Notes: generated from the letters alone by a model not told the origin. Shown: positions 49,490-58,413, counted from the stretch's first letter. The stretch is 64,000 nucleotides of DNA from Eisenibacter elegans DSM 3317 (GCF_000430505.1 NZ_KE387154.1:58530-122529); one strand, 5' to 3'. Translations and numbers: made by a program.

Positions 49490-51610
49490 TTAGACTTCTG
49501 CTACTTTTGGCTTGATACGCAAACCTAAAAGCAGCATATCATCAGTCTGTTCTTCATTACCTTGCCAATTCAGGATTGTTTTGGCAAGCTCGCGTTGTTG
49601 TTCGGCAGCATCGAGTTTATGTATGCGTTCTAAGAGCTCGCGCAGACGACGTGGTGTAAACTTGCGCCCTTCGGGGCCTCCGAATTGGTCTTGGATGCCA
49701 TCCGAAAAAAGGTAAAGCATTGTGCCCGGCTCCAGAGGGATTTGCTCTTGGTGAAAAACCTTGCTCATCTGTAACCCGCCTACAGAACATTTGGCTCCCT
49801 TGTGGAAATACATCTCTCCATCTTTGAAGCGCAAGAGCGTATTGTGTGCGCCGGCATAGGTCAAGGTCTGTTGCTCATAGTCGAGCATACAAAGTCCCAT
49901 ATCCATCCCATCCCTATTATCACTATTGCCCTGCTTGAGTACCTGTACGACGCGCTTGTCCATTTCGGCCAAGATAGCCTGCGGCTCGGTCATCTTATGT
50001 TCTAAAATCAGCTGATTGAGTAAGTCATTGGCAATCATACTCATAAAAGCCCCCGGTACACCGTGGCCGGTACAGTCAATGACCGCAATAAAAGTTTTGG
50101 GCGTATCAAAGCCCTGCAATACTTGTGTAACCCCTCTGCTCGTAACTTCTTGGCGATAAATTGGCTTGGGTTCTGGAGAAGCTATCCAATAGAAATCACC
50201 GGAAACAATATCTTTGGGCTTGAAAATCACAAAATATTCGGTCAAGATAGTGTTCAGTTCTTGTGCTGTAGGCAGCATCGCCCGCTGAATACGGCTGGCA
50301 TAATTGAGGCTTGCCCTGATATTATCTTGCTGTCTTTCAAGTGTTTGAAATGCATCCATAAGCTGCTCATTCGTTTGGGAGAGTTGTTGGCTTTGGGTGG
50401 TGATTTCTTCGTTTTTTTGTTGTAACTCGTAGTTGACCTCTCGAACCAGCTTATTTTTCTGATATAGGGCATAAAACATCGCCGAGACCACCAACACGAC
50501 AAAAATGGCAAACACCAAAAACAACTGCTGTGTGGCCAGTTGTTGTTGTTGGAGAATGGCCTCGCGGCGTAGCAATTCGTTTTCTTTTTCTTTTTTATCA
50601 AGCTCAAACTGCCCTTCAAGCCGGCCTATTTGCAAGGATTTTTCACGATCTTGGAGACTATCGCGATACTGTTGGTAAAGCTGCTGATAACGAAAAGCCT
50701 GCTCATAGTTTCCCAACGTGCCAGCATAACGCACCAATATTTCGAGCGCCTCTGCAATGCGTTCCTTGCTCTTGACCTGTTGCCCCAGCTCCAGCGCTTG
50801 GTGCGCATACCGCAATACGCCTACGGGGTCGTTGATTTTTTCGTGAAGGCGTGCCAAATTGAGTAAGGCAACTACCTCGCCTACCTGTATAGAGTCTTCT
50901 CGATAAAGCAACAATGCTTTTTGGAAATATTGCTCTGCTTCACGGTATTGAGACAAGGCCATATATGCCCGTCCAAGATTATTGATAGAGGGCGCTAGGC
51001 CGATGCGGTAGTTGTTGGCAAGGCTGCTATCAAGGGCTTCCTGATGATAGAGCCGGGCTTTGTCATATTGTTGGCTTTGCATATACACATCCCCAATGCT
51101 GTTGAGCACATACGCTTGCATAGAAGGGTCGTTGTGTTTGCGGATGATTTCGAGGGCCTGAAAATGATGGCTCAGAGCTTTGTCTATATTGTCGTTGAGC
51201 CGGTAGATTACCCCAATGTTATTGAGGATGGCGGCCTCTTGGTACGCATCAGGGCTACCTTCACCCAAGGCTTTGAGTGCCTGATAATATGCCTTAATCG
51301 CTGCGCTATAATCGCCTTGGGTGCGGTGCATACGGCCTACAATTTTATATCCTTGTACCTGACCAGCTTTCCACTGCAATACACGCGCTGCCTCTAGCCC
51401 TTCTTGGGCTTGGCGCAATGCTTGGCCGGGATTGACAAACTGTAGCTTATCCGCCGCTTCAAGCGCCTTACTGATAGATAGGGTGTCTTTTAATAAATGT
51501 GCCCTTTTTAGGTCTTGGGCTTGTATTGGCAAACCCCAAAATACCCAACAAAGGCCGCATCCCAAAAACAAATAAGAAAGCCTCAAGAACCGTGGTGATA
51601 AAAAAAACAT
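49490..51610 (-). CDS. Membrane TPR sensor with SpoIIE/PP2C-type phosphatase output
   Basis: A 706-residue signalling protein. A signal/anchor ('LSYLFLGCGLCWVFWGLPIQAQ') is followed by about seven TPR repeats (~40-330, e.g. 'ALKALGEGSPDAYQEAAILNNIGVIYRL' and 'SINNLGRAYMALSQYREAEQYFQKALLLY'), a TM helix (~365-385 'FLVFAIFVVLVVSAMFYALY') and a coiled coil. The C-terminal SpoIIE phosphatase (~450-700) has metal Asp motifs 'KPKDIVSGDFYWIAS', 'AVIDCTGHGVPGAFMSMIANDLLN', 'LFSDGIQDQFGG' and 'QTDDMLLLGLRI'. It probably senses a periplasmic signal and dephosphorylates an anti-sigma-antagonist-like partner; no such partner is nearby. The start at 51610 gives the signal peptide. Confidence 0.9.
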   Translation of the reverse strand: MFFLSPRFLRLSYLFLGCGLCWVFWGLPIQAQDLKRAHLLKDTLSISKALEAADKLQFVNPGQALRQAQEGLEAARVLQWKAGQVQGYKIVGRMHRTQGDYSAAIKAYYQALKALGEGSPDAYQEAAILNNIGVIYRLNDNIDKALSHHFQALEIIRKHNDPSMQAYVLNSIGDVYMQSQQYDKARLYHQEALDSSLANNYRIGLAPSINNLGRAYMALSQYREAEQYFQKALLLYREDSIQVGEVVALLNLARLHEKINDPVGVLRYAHQALELGQQVKSKERIAEALEILVRYAGTLGNYEQAFRYQQLYQQYRDSLQDREKSLQIGRLEGQFELDKKEKENELLRREAILQQQQLATQQLFLVFAIFVVLVVSAMFYALYQKNKLVREVNYELQQKNEEITTQSQQLSQTNEQLMDAFQTLERQQDNIRASLNYASRIQRAMLPTAQELNTILTEYFVIFKPKDIVSGDFYWIASPEPKPIYRQEVTSRGVTQVLQGFDTPKTFIAVIDCTGHGVPGAFMSMIANDLLNQLILEHKMTEPQAILAEMDKRVVQVLKQGNSDNRDGMDMGLCMLDYEQQTLTYAGAHNTLLRFKDGEMYFHKGAKCSVGGLQMSKVFHQEQIPLEPGTMLYLFSDGIQDQFGGPEGRKFTPRRLRELLERIHKLDAAEQQRELAKTILNWQGNEEQTDDMLLLGLRIKPKVAEV

Positions 51611-51877
51611 ATAAATCTCAATGATTGTTGGAGGGCAAAATAATGGACTACAACGATAGCAACTCCAAAACATAACAACTCAGACACAAACCGCATTAAG
51701 ATGGCAGATTGCCGTAGGTTTTGCGCCCAAATCCAAAATAATTAGGTTACAAAAATAGCGCTTTTATGGCCGTTTTGTCGTGCTTTCCGTTTTATTTATT
51801 TGTTGGTCAGGGGCTAGGTCAAGCTCAGGCAACAGCTTGCTTATTTTGCTAATATACTCACTATCAATTATTTTGCT

Positions 51878-52810
51878 ATGCCTTATCGCTCCGATACCCT
51901 TTACGAAAGCGCCGTGCGTACGCGAAAAGCCTATGCACACCCCCGCGCTACTTTAGAAGAAATGCGTGCTTATGCACTAGAGGTAGCTTTTAGTGAAGAA
52001 GAGTGGGACGAAGTCATCCGCATTTTCCAAAATCATTGGCAAAAAGGGGATAGTTTTCTCAAAAACAATAACTGGGACGATGCCATCGCTGCCCTCGAAA
52101 AAGCCTACCCGCTAGAACCTATGCACGAGGGGCTACTTTTTGATTTGGCCGAAGCATATGCTCAAAAATGGGTAGCACGCCGCCGCCGCCGATTCAAGCA
52201 AAAGGCTATTTTTTATGCCCAAGCCTGCCTCGAAGCCAACCCCGCCAATCGCAAAGCGGCCCGTATTATCACCCAGCTCAAGACAGCCCCCAAGCGATAC
52301 CAGCAGTGGTTTACCGCCCGTCGGCGCAAACTGATTTTCCGCCGCACCATACAGCTCCTAGGACTAGGCCTATTGTTTTGGGGCGGATACCGGTTTGCCA
52401 ATAGTGAGCTACCTTGGGCAATTCTCAAACAGTTTGAATCCAAAGATGAAGCCCCAGAAAACCTCTCGGCCAGCCTCTACAAAGCGGTATACTTCGACGA
52501 AGGGAGCATCGAGCTGAATGCCGAAGCCATTACACTACTAAACCTATGGGTGAGCTATCTGAAGGCCGATAAGTACAAAAAAGGCCAAATCTCGGGCCAT
52601 AGCGACAACTATGGTACGCCGGCAGTCAATATGCAAGTATCTACCCTACGTGCAAAGCGGGTGTATGATTACCTCGTCCAGCAAGGAATAGAGCCACACC
52701 GGCTTCATTACAAGGGCTATGGCGACAGCCAACCGGCCTATCCCAACGACAGCCCGACCAATAGGGCACTCAACCGAAGGGTGCAGTTTGTCTTGAGGGC
52801 TTTTGAATAA
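51878..52810 (+). CDS. Single-TM protein with cytoplasmic TPR-like part and periplasmic OmpA domain
   Basis: A 310-residue protein. Residues 1-150 have no signal peptide and contain TPR-like helices ('GDSFLKNNNWDDAIAALEKAYPLEPMHEGLLFDLAEAYAQ') and a very basic 'RRRRRFKQK'. A single TM helix spans ~157-175 ('IQLLGLGLLFWGGYRFA') after 'ARRRKLIFRR'. Residues ~200-310 are an OmpA peptidoglycan-binding domain: 'KAVYFDEGSIELNAEA', 'ISGHSDNYGTPAVNMQVSTLRAKRVYDYL' and 'GYGDSQPAYPNDSPTNRALNRRVQFVL', with the Asp and Arg that bind diaminopimelate. The topology is MotB-like: anchored in the inner membrane and holding the cell wall from within. The role is unknown. Confidence 0.88.
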   Translation: MPYRSDTLYESAVRTRKAYAHPRATLEEMRAYALEVAFSEEEWDEVIRIFQNHWQKGDSFLKNNNWDDAIAALEKAYPLEPMHEGLLFDLAEAYAQKWVARRRRRFKQKAIFYAQACLEANPANRKAARIITQLKTAPKRYQQWFTARRRKLIFRRTIQLLGLGLLFWGGYRFANSELPWAILKQFESKDEAPENLSASLYKAVYFDEGSIELNAEAITLLNLWVSYLKADKYKKGQISGHSDNYGTPAVNMQVSTLRAKRVYDYLVQQGIEPHRLHYKGYGDSQPAYPNDSPTNRALNRRVQFVLRAFE

Positions 52811-52814
52811 ATAC

Positions 52815-53666
52815 TTAGGGCATCAAGGCCGCCGACATCAGCATAGCCTCATTCAACGCGTCGGGGTCTATGGTCAATACCGCCCCTTTTTGCTCGAAGT
52901 ATGGCAACATACGCTCTGTAGCTACATTTCCAACCAAATCATCCTTGGCCATCGGGCAGCCACCAAAGCCTCTCAACGCTCCATCGAAGCGGCGGCAACC
53001 AGCTTCATAGGCCGCTATCACTTTGTCGAGTGTGGCCTCTGGGGTGCTATGTAAGTGTGCGCCAAAGCTAATGTGGGGATATTGAGGAATGAGGGTTTCG
53101 AACAGCTCACGGATGTCTTTTGGCACAGCGCTACCGACTGTATCGGCCAAAGAAATGATATGAACCCCTAGATCGGCTAGCTTTTCGGCCAACTGAGCAA
53201 CCAACGCAGGGCTGTAAGGGTCGCCATAAGGATTGCCAAAACCCATTGATAGATACACCACCAGCGTTTTGCCGGTCTCTTGGCAGCCCTGTTGTATGGC
53301 GGCCACGTCTGCCAGCGCATCGGCAATACTCCGATTGGTGTTGCGTTGCTGAAAAGTTTCGGACACAGAAAGGGGATACCCCAAAAAGCTGATTTGGGGA
53401 AAGCTCAGTGCCTGCTCTGCCCCCCGTTGGTTGGCCACAATCGTCAGTAGTTGGGTGGCTGTGGCGGGGTTGCCCAAGTCCAAGGCAGCCAATACTTCTG
53501 CCGTATCGCGCATTTGTGGAATGGCCTTGGGCGATACAAAGCTACCACAGTCTAACACATCAAAGCCAACGGCTAGGAGCTTTTGCAAATAGCGGATTTT
53601 ATCTGTTGTTGGGATAAAGTGCGCCAGGCCTTGCATAGCATCACGGGGGCATTCTACAATGGTCAT
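52815..53666 (-). CDS. Hydroxymethylglutaryl-CoA lyase
   Basis: A 283-residue TIM-barrel enzyme of the DRE-TIM family that splits HMG-CoA into acetoacetate and acetyl-CoA, the last step of leucine breakdown. Motifs: N-terminal 'VECPRDAMQGL' (the metal-site 'DxxRDGxQ' variant), 'VLDCGSFVSPKAIPQM', 'ISLADTVGSAVPKDI', 'FGAHLHSTPEATLDKVIAAYEAGCRRFDGALRGFGGCPMAKDDLVGNVATE', in which the Cys loop carries the active-site Cys. The length is slightly short (usual ~290-300). It stands alone and lies convergent to the OmpA-domain gene. Confidence 0.92.
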   Translation of the reverse strand: MTIVECPRDAMQGLAHFIPTTDKIRYLQKLLAVGFDVLDCGSFVSPKAIPQMRDTAEVLAALDLGNPATATQLLTIVANQRGAEQALSFPQISFLGYPLSVSETFQQRNTNRSIADALADVAAIQQGCQETGKTLVVYLSMGFGNPYGDPYSPALVAQLAEKLADLGVHIISLADTVGSAVPKDIRELFETLIPQYPHISFGAHLHSTPEATLDKVIAAYEAGCRRFDGALRGFGGCPMAKDDLVGNVATERMLPYFEQKGAVLTIDPDALNEAMLMSAALMP

Positions 53667-53692
53667 ATTGGGAGCGGTTTAGGGAAACAAAA

Positions 53693-53714
53693 AAAGCGGC
53701 TCTAAAGCCGCTTT
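53693..53714 (-). terminator. Terminator of tRNA-Ala
   Basis: AAAGCGGC/GCCGCTTT stem around a 6-nt loop. On the minus strand it is followed by a run of seven T. It lies 11 nt beyond the tRNA 3' end, between the tRNA and the HMG-CoA lyase start. Confidence 0.88.
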
Positions 53715-53725
53715 GATTACGATAA

Positions 53726-53802
<77 letters not shown>

Positions 53803-53829
53803 GTGTTTGGATTTCGTGATTTACACACG

Positions 53830-53860
53830 CAAAGATACAAACTTTTTAGTCTTCTACATA
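53830..53860 (-). promoter_or_regulatory. Promoter of tRNA-Ala
   Basis: On the minus strand, -7 TATCTTTG (53837-53830) is a perfect Bacteroidota element 28 nt before the tRNA. At 19 nt upstream lies TATG in place of TTTG, inside the 3' end of the NlpC/P60-like gene. Confidence 0.58.
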
Positions 53861-54247
53861 ACCCAACGGCCTTACGGCTGTGAGCGAAAACTGTTTCCAG
53901 TATGGGTTTTGAAGCTCTGATACTTCCACCCCGCGTTTGGGGTTGGCATATACAAACAAGACGCTTTCTTTGTCTTTGCTAACCTTCGTTACTAGCCCTA
54001 CGGCTGATACTTGAGGGTTGTTATTTTTGTCTTCAAAAAAAAGCAAATCGCCTTTTTTCAAATTTTGCAGCTCTACAGGCATCCCTATTTTAAATTGATG
54101 CTCGGGGCAGCTTGGGATATTTAATCCGCCTGATTGAAAGGCTTTAGTGAGTAGGCCAGCACAATCGATTCCCTCTTTACCATTCCCACCTTTCTTGTAG
54201 GGCACACCCTTGAATGTGAGTGCCTTTTCTACAATCTTATCAATCAT
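53846..54247 (-). CDS. NlpC/P60-like protein lacking both catalytic histidines
   Basis: A 133-residue protein covering only an NlpC/P60 (C40) domain with no signal peptide. The Cys motif is intact ('GGNGKEGIDCAGLLTKAF', Cys near residue 29). The conserved His of 'HVGI' is Ala ('SAVGLVTKV') and the second His of 'F-I-H-A-S' is Tyr ('VLFVYANPKRGV'), although the surrounding pattern, including 'NLKKGDLLFF' and 'PYWKQFSLTAVRPL', is clearly the family. It is therefore probably not a normal endopeptidase: it could bind a ligand, be an acyl-enzyme with other residues, or be inactive. It has its own promoter (54300-54331). The -33 region of tRNA-Ala lies in its 3' end. Confidence 0.85.
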   Translation of the reverse strand: MIDKIVEKALTFKGVPYKKGGNGKEGIDCAGLLTKAFQSGGLNIPSCPEHQFKIGMPVELQNLKKGDLLFFEDKNNNPQVSAVGLVTKVSKDKESVLFVYANPKRGVEVSELQNPYWKQFSLTAVRPLGYVED

Positions 54248-54299
54248 AAGTTTGGTATTTTGTGAAACTATCGATGCTTTTTGAGCATCAAACGTTTTA

Positions 54300-54331
54300 C
54301 AAAGGTAGGCGCTTTTTTTGAGAACACCAAA
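54300..54331 (-). promoter_or_regulatory. Promoter of the NlpC/P60-like gene
   Basis: On the minus strand: TTTG (54331-54328), 20 nt, TACCTTTG (54307-54300), matching the Bacteroidota consensus. The 5' leader contains a small hairpin GATGCT-TTTTG-AGCATC (54273-54289). Confidence 0.6.
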
Positions 54332-54404
54332 AGCTCTGAACGGATTTTTTGTACCATTGCTTATAAGCCAGTGTACTTTTTGATGTCATTTTAACTAATT
54401 TTAA

Positions 54405-54442
54405 CAAAAAACACTACCTGAAATCAAGATTTCAGGTGGTGT
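54405..54442 (-). terminator. Terminator after the outer-membrane protein gene
   Basis: ACACTACCTGAAATC/GATTTCAGGTGGTGT inverted repeat (one G-T pair). On the minus strand it is followed by six T residues, ~35 nt after the stop at 54477. Confidence 0.85.
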
Positions 54443-54476
54443 CTTGGGCTTAAGACCGATGTAAGGTTATTTCAAA

Positions 54477-55100
54477 TTAGAAGGCAACACCAAGGGTAAT
54501 GCTAGCGTTCAAGTTGAAGATACTTCCAGGGATGGGAACAGTCTCTGTTCGAGTTTCAGGAGCTTGATTGGGATAGTTTACTGTCAGAGTAACATCCGAA
54601 GGAATTCCTCCAAAACCATAACCGATTTCAGGTTGGAAGTAGAACGCACCACGGCCTGTTTTGATACCAAAGCGAAGCTGCATCTGGTTGATGGGTATAC
54701 CGATTTCGGCAGTTCCATTATTTTGTCCGGGGTTCTGATTACTGGTCAGGTCGCTGAATTTCACGTTTAGGCCAAGTCGGGCATAGTGTACCCCAAGATA
54801 AAATCCACGGCCAATACCTCGGTCATTGAGGTAAAAATTGCCACCAAAAGAGAAATAACGGAAAGCAACTTCATCTCCATCGGCTTGGAGCTTGATCCCG
54901 CCAAAGTCTACAGCAGCCCCGATACGGTTATCGGCAAAAGGCAGGATGACTTCGGCAGTACCACCAGCAATGATAGGAAGGCCTGCTTTACCTCCTATAC
55001 GTATACGGCGTACGTCTTGGGCTTGTAACGCATCGCTAAAGCCAATGAATAGGGCGAAACATAAGACAGCGTAAGCAAAGATTTTTCTGAAGATATTCAT
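54477..55100 (-). CDS. Outer-membrane beta-barrel protein of unknown function
   Basis: A 207-residue protein with a signal peptide ('AYAVLCFALFIGFSDALQAQ'); the ATG at 55100 was chosen over 55133. The mature sequence is a run of alternating strands and Asp/Gly/Asn-rich turns: 'GKAGLPIIAGGTAEVILPF', 'AFRYFSFGGNFYLNDRGIGRGFYLGVHYARLGLNVKF', 'GRGAFYFQPEIGYGFGG' and the final 'NLNASITLGVAF' with a C-terminal Phe, as expected of an eight-stranded outer-membrane barrel. There are no catalytic motifs. It is preceded by the PiT-like gene on the same strand (55 nt). Confidence 0.8.
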   Translation of the reverse strand: MNIFRKIFAYAVLCFALFIGFSDALQAQDVRRIRIGGKAGLPIIAGGTAEVILPFADNRIGAAVDFGGIKLQADGDEVAFRYFSFGGNFYLNDRGIGRGFYLGVHYARLGLNVKFSDLTSNQNPGQNNGTAEIGIPINQMQLRFGIKTGRGAFYFQPEIGYGFGGIPSDVTLTVNYPNQAPETRTETVPIPGSIFNLNASITLGVAF

Positions 55101-55155
55101 AAAGAATGAAAGTTGGTTTAAAAAACTTAACACTCTATACGAACATCAGCGGCAA

Positions 55156-56199
55156 TTAGTTTAGCTGAACGATGAGGAGCACTAGCAGAATGCTGACCAA
55201 CAGCCCTAAAAACACCTTAAACAAGTCCTGTGTCATCATACGCCGCACTTCGTGCAGTGGCCGCTGAGAGATGCTGAAAACAATGCCCAGCTCACGTCCG
55301 GCCAACAATCCTACGAATACCCAAGTAGTACTCATCGGTACGTTGTTGTATTCTTTGAAGAAGAGCAAAATCAGGCCATAGATAAAGTCAATGATAGTGG
55401 CCGAGCGAATATCACCGATGTTAGTTTTGGTCGTAACAACCCGCTGGATAGCGCCTCCTTTGGAGTAAAAGGTGATGGCTTGCAATGTCAAGATAGTAAT
55501 CAACGCCCCACTGAGCTGGGAGAAGCTTAGTTTGCGCGGCAGATAGGCAAATATATTGGCCATATCTTGGATAAGCCACATACTCCACAAAAACCCGGTA
55601 GAAAGCCACTGTGCCATTACCCAATAAGTACTTGGAGGGTCTCCTTTGTAAGTATTGATAAAAAAGCTTTCTATGCTTTTGGAAATGATGACATAAACCA
55701 AGAAAGCCAGTACCAAGGCCAACAAATAGCCAGAGAGCGACTTCATAATCATCTTGCCTATCAGGGCATTGGGGTCAAAAATCCCGGCTATCATTTGACT
55801 GACCGTAGTCTGTTCTGTGATGGTATTGCCGAGCGAAAAAATGGTAATTATCATGAAGGTCGTACTGACCGGATAACCAAAGCGTGTGATGATGAGGAGC
55901 ACGGCTGGAGGTAAAATATACCACCAAGCATAGTTGGTGGGAAAGGGTACTTTGGCCAAGCGACCATAAGACACATCGCCACCGTGAGTATACCAGCCAT
56001 ATAATACGACTAATAACAAGATGGAAGAGGCATACAACCACAGTACCCACCAAGGTCTACGACTATTAGAGCTGAGGAAAGTACCTAAAGTTTGAATAAC
56101 GTCATTGGCTACTACAGAATAGGCCGCGAGGGCAAAGCCCGTCATCATGACGAAAGATGAATCCATGGGGGATTTATTGGGTTTAAAATCGGGCTGCAA
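55156..56199 (-). CDS. PiT-like inorganic phosphate transporter family member with altered signature
   Basis: A 347-residue protein with about ten TM helices and the inverted-repeat layout of PiT/Pho-4 transporters. The first repeat signature reads 'SVVANDVIQTLGTFLSSN' (usual 'GANDxANAxGT') and the second 'NVPMSTTWVFVGLLAGRELGI', with 'FGYPVSTTFMIITIFSLGNT' equivalent to 'xxPVSTTHxxxG'. The Asn-Asp pair is kept but the following Asn and Ala are lost, so ion or substrate choice may differ. The start is ATG 56199 or Met 56166. It has no PhoU-like neighbour gene. Confidence 0.82.
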   Translation of the reverse strand: MQPDFKPNKSPMDSSFVMMTGFALAAYSVVANDVIQTLGTFLSSNSRRPWWVLWLYASSILLLVVLYGWYTHGGDVSYGRLAKVPFPTNYAWWYILPPAVLLIITRFGYPVSTTFMIITIFSLGNTITEQTTVSQMIAGIFDPNALIGKMIMKSLSGYLLALVLAFLVYVIISKSIESFFINTYKGDPPSTYWVMAQWLSTGFLWSMWLIQDMANIFAYLPRKLSFSQLSGALITILTLQAITFYSKGGAIQRVVTTKTNIGDIRSATIIDFIYGLILLFFKEYNNVPMSTTWVFVGLLAGRELGIVFSISQRPLHEVRRMMTQDLFKVFLGLLVSILLVLLIVQLN

Positions 56200-56284
56200 G
56201 TTCCTAAAAATTGGCTGATTAGCAGGAATGGCGGTCTACAATTAATAAAAACTTAACATGCCCGATCTTAATCAATATGATTTT

Positions 56285-58078
56285 TTATGGTTGAAAAGGC
56301 AACAAAACTTGTTTTGGCAGCCTCAACACTGGGTAGCGCAAGTGGGCCTTCTCATAATAGGGTGAACGCTTGTAGATAAAGTCTAGTTGAGCGGCGGGGT
56401 TTTGGGCAAAATCAGCGTCTTGAGCTTTTTGAGCCTCAAAAGCCTGTTTGAGGGCTTGGTCTTCTGCCAGCAGGTTTGCGGCAATATCTTCAAACACATA
56501 AGCGGAGTAACCCTCTTTTTGTTGGAGAATCTCGTCGAAGAAGTTCCAATTGAAATACGAATCGTGTGCTTCTGGCTCCAAGACTTCGAGCAAAAACCGT
56601 TGGCTGGCTTGGTCTACCAGCGCCACATAATCGCCGGCGGGGATGGTTAGGCTTTCGGTTTGTCGGCGGATACTGGTATTGTAGTGGAGATAGTGCCCTT
56701 CGAAGGGGCTTTTGAGTGTTTCAAAGCTTTCGATATAGCTCACTTCAGCCTCTAGCATAACTGCCTCTGTGAGTTGTTGTAGCTGTACACCGTTGGCTTG
56801 TAGGCGCTTCCAGACTTTTCGGCGTGATGCCGGAATGACATAGGCCCAAGGTTTGTCGGTTTGTACTGCTGTTTGGTAGTGGTCAAAAAATTTGACTTCC
56901 CTGCTATAAGGTTTGCTACGGTCATAGAAAAGGCGGTCGCCAGTCGTTACCTTGCTGGGAATACGGGTAGCTTCGTAGCCATCAAAAGGAATAAGGCGAT
57001 ATTGGTTGGGGTCGTGTTGCCAGCGTAAAGCTGCTTGGCTAGCTTGTCGGTAGGCTATGGCCTGAGCCTTGCGCTGTTGTTGTAAGGCTGCGCCTTCGGT
57101 CTGGAGTATCTGTAACAAGGTTTTCATCAAGGCAAGTGTGGCAATGACACGCTGACGGTAGGGCTTGAGCATATGGGTTTCGGCCACATAGCCCGGCGTA
57201 TGAAACAAGGCCGCATAACCGCTAGAATAGCGGGGGCTATCAAAAAATTGGTTGTAGCCGTCGTCGGGAGGGCGGTTGTATACATTGACATAGGGCACTG
57301 CCGGAAAACCCGCTTGGCGCATCGCATCGTCCAATGTAGGGCTGAACTTTTGGCGCATGTAAGCACCCAAGGGTGCTCCCAGCTTGTCTTCTTGAGTGGC
57401 CAAAAGGGTCATAATATGCTGATAATCAGCGCCATTTGTTACATGATTTTCGAGATAGAGGTCGGGCTGCCAAGTTTGGAAAATCTTGACAAAAGCAAAA
57501 GCATTCTCCGAGTCCATCTTGATGAAATCTCGGTTTAGGTCTAGGTTATTGGCATTGCCTCTGAAGCCATAGGCCAAGGGACCGTCTTGATTGACACGGG
57601 TCGTGCTGTTGCGGTTGAGCGCTCCGCCTATGTTATAAAAAGGGATGATAATCAGGACGGTATTGTGAAGCACCTTGTCCAGACGATCAGAAAAAGCAAT
57701 CTCTCTCAACAATAATAGCGAGGCATCTACACCGTCAGGCTCTCCGGGGTGGATGGCGTTATTGACCAAAAAAACTGCTTTCCCTTGGGCTCTGAGGGCT
57801 TGGGAGTCAAACACTCCCGACGTAGACACTACGGCCAAATGTAGGGGGAAACCTGCGTCGGTATTGCCATAGGTTTGGAGCTGAATGCGCTCTGAAGCCG
57901 CCGCCAAACGTTCTAGATAGGCGATGCCTTCGTGGTAAGTTACGGTTTCGGTGCTGTCTGACAGTTCAAAGCGGGTGCGCCAGTCGTCGGCCTGCGCCCA
58001 AAGCTGCCCCACACATAAGCCTGCAAAAACCAAGGCTAAGGCTTGTTTTAACAAAGAGTCAAGTATCATCATAAACAT
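56285..58078 (-). CDS. Secreted M14-family metallocarboxypeptidase
   Basis: A 597-residue zinc carboxypeptidase-like enzyme. The signal peptide is 'LLKQALALVFAGLCVGQLWAQ'. The zinc site HxxE is in 'VNNAIHPGEPDGVDASLLLLRE' (~100-120), with the His ligand in 'LYLENHVTNGADYQHIM'. 'LNRDFIKMDSENAFAFV' carries the substrate Arg/Asn region. Domain M14 covers ~30-330, and the remainder (~330-597) is a beta-rich C-terminal part of unknown role. It is probably periplasmic, and may trim peptidoglycan or peptides. The frame opens at 58078 with a plausible Met, though an internal Met at 58075-58069 could also serve. Confidence 0.88.
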   Translation of the reverse strand: MFMMILDSLLKQALALVFAGLCVGQLWAQADDWRTRFELSDSTETVTYHEGIAYLERLAAASERIQLQTYGNTDAGFPLHLAVVSTSGVFDSQALRAQGKAVFLVNNAIHPGEPDGVDASLLLLREIAFSDRLDKVLHNTVLIIIPFYNIGGALNRNSTTRVNQDGPLAYGFRGNANNLDLNRDFIKMDSENAFAFVKIFQTWQPDLYLENHVTNGADYQHIMTLLATQEDKLGAPLGAYMRQKFSPTLDDAMRQAGFPAVPYVNVYNRPPDDGYNQFFDSPRYSSGYAALFHTPGYVAETHMLKPYRQRVIATLALMKTLLQILQTEGAALQQQRKAQAIAYRQASQAALRWQHDPNQYRLIPFDGYEATRIPSKVTTGDRLFYDRSKPYSREVKFFDHYQTAVQTDKPWAYVIPASRRKVWKRLQANGVQLQQLTEAVMLEAEVSYIESFETLKSPFEGHYLHYNTSIRRQTESLTIPAGDYVALVDQASQRFLLEVLEPEAHDSYFNWNFFDEILQQKEGYSAYVFEDIAANLLAEDQALKQAFEAQKAQDADFAQNPAAQLDFIYKRSPYYEKAHLRYPVLRLPKQVLLPFQP

Positions 58079-58413
58079 AAGGAAGGTAGGTTAGGCAGCA
58101 AAAGTACAAGGATTTGGCCGCTGACACGGCCTTCGGGGATTTTTTTTAGTTTCCCAATATTTTGCTTAGCCAAACAGGACTCTGATGCTCTATTGACAAT
58201 GTAGTTTATCCCAAAATTTACCCATACTGCAGCCTTTTCAGCACATCCATTTTCCAAATCAATTTTGATTGGGGTATAAAACCATCTCCAAAAGCAAGAT
58301 AATCGCCAAACAAGTGTTATCTTTCCTGTGTTGAACGATATACGCTGGCGGAAACCTTAACCTCCCCCGTATAGACGCATTTTTTAGCAAACCTTCAAAA
58401 TTCCTCATTGATT
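58079..58413. other. Intergenic region between divergent genes
   Basis: 335 nt between the M14 peptidase and the carotenoid desaturase. It contains a -7-like TACTTTTG on the minus strand (58106-58099) without a -33 match, a small hairpin GGCCG-CTGACA-CGGCC and an 8-T run that are not placed as a terminator of any known gene. No ORF, RNA gene or repeat is recognised. Confidence 0.6.
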
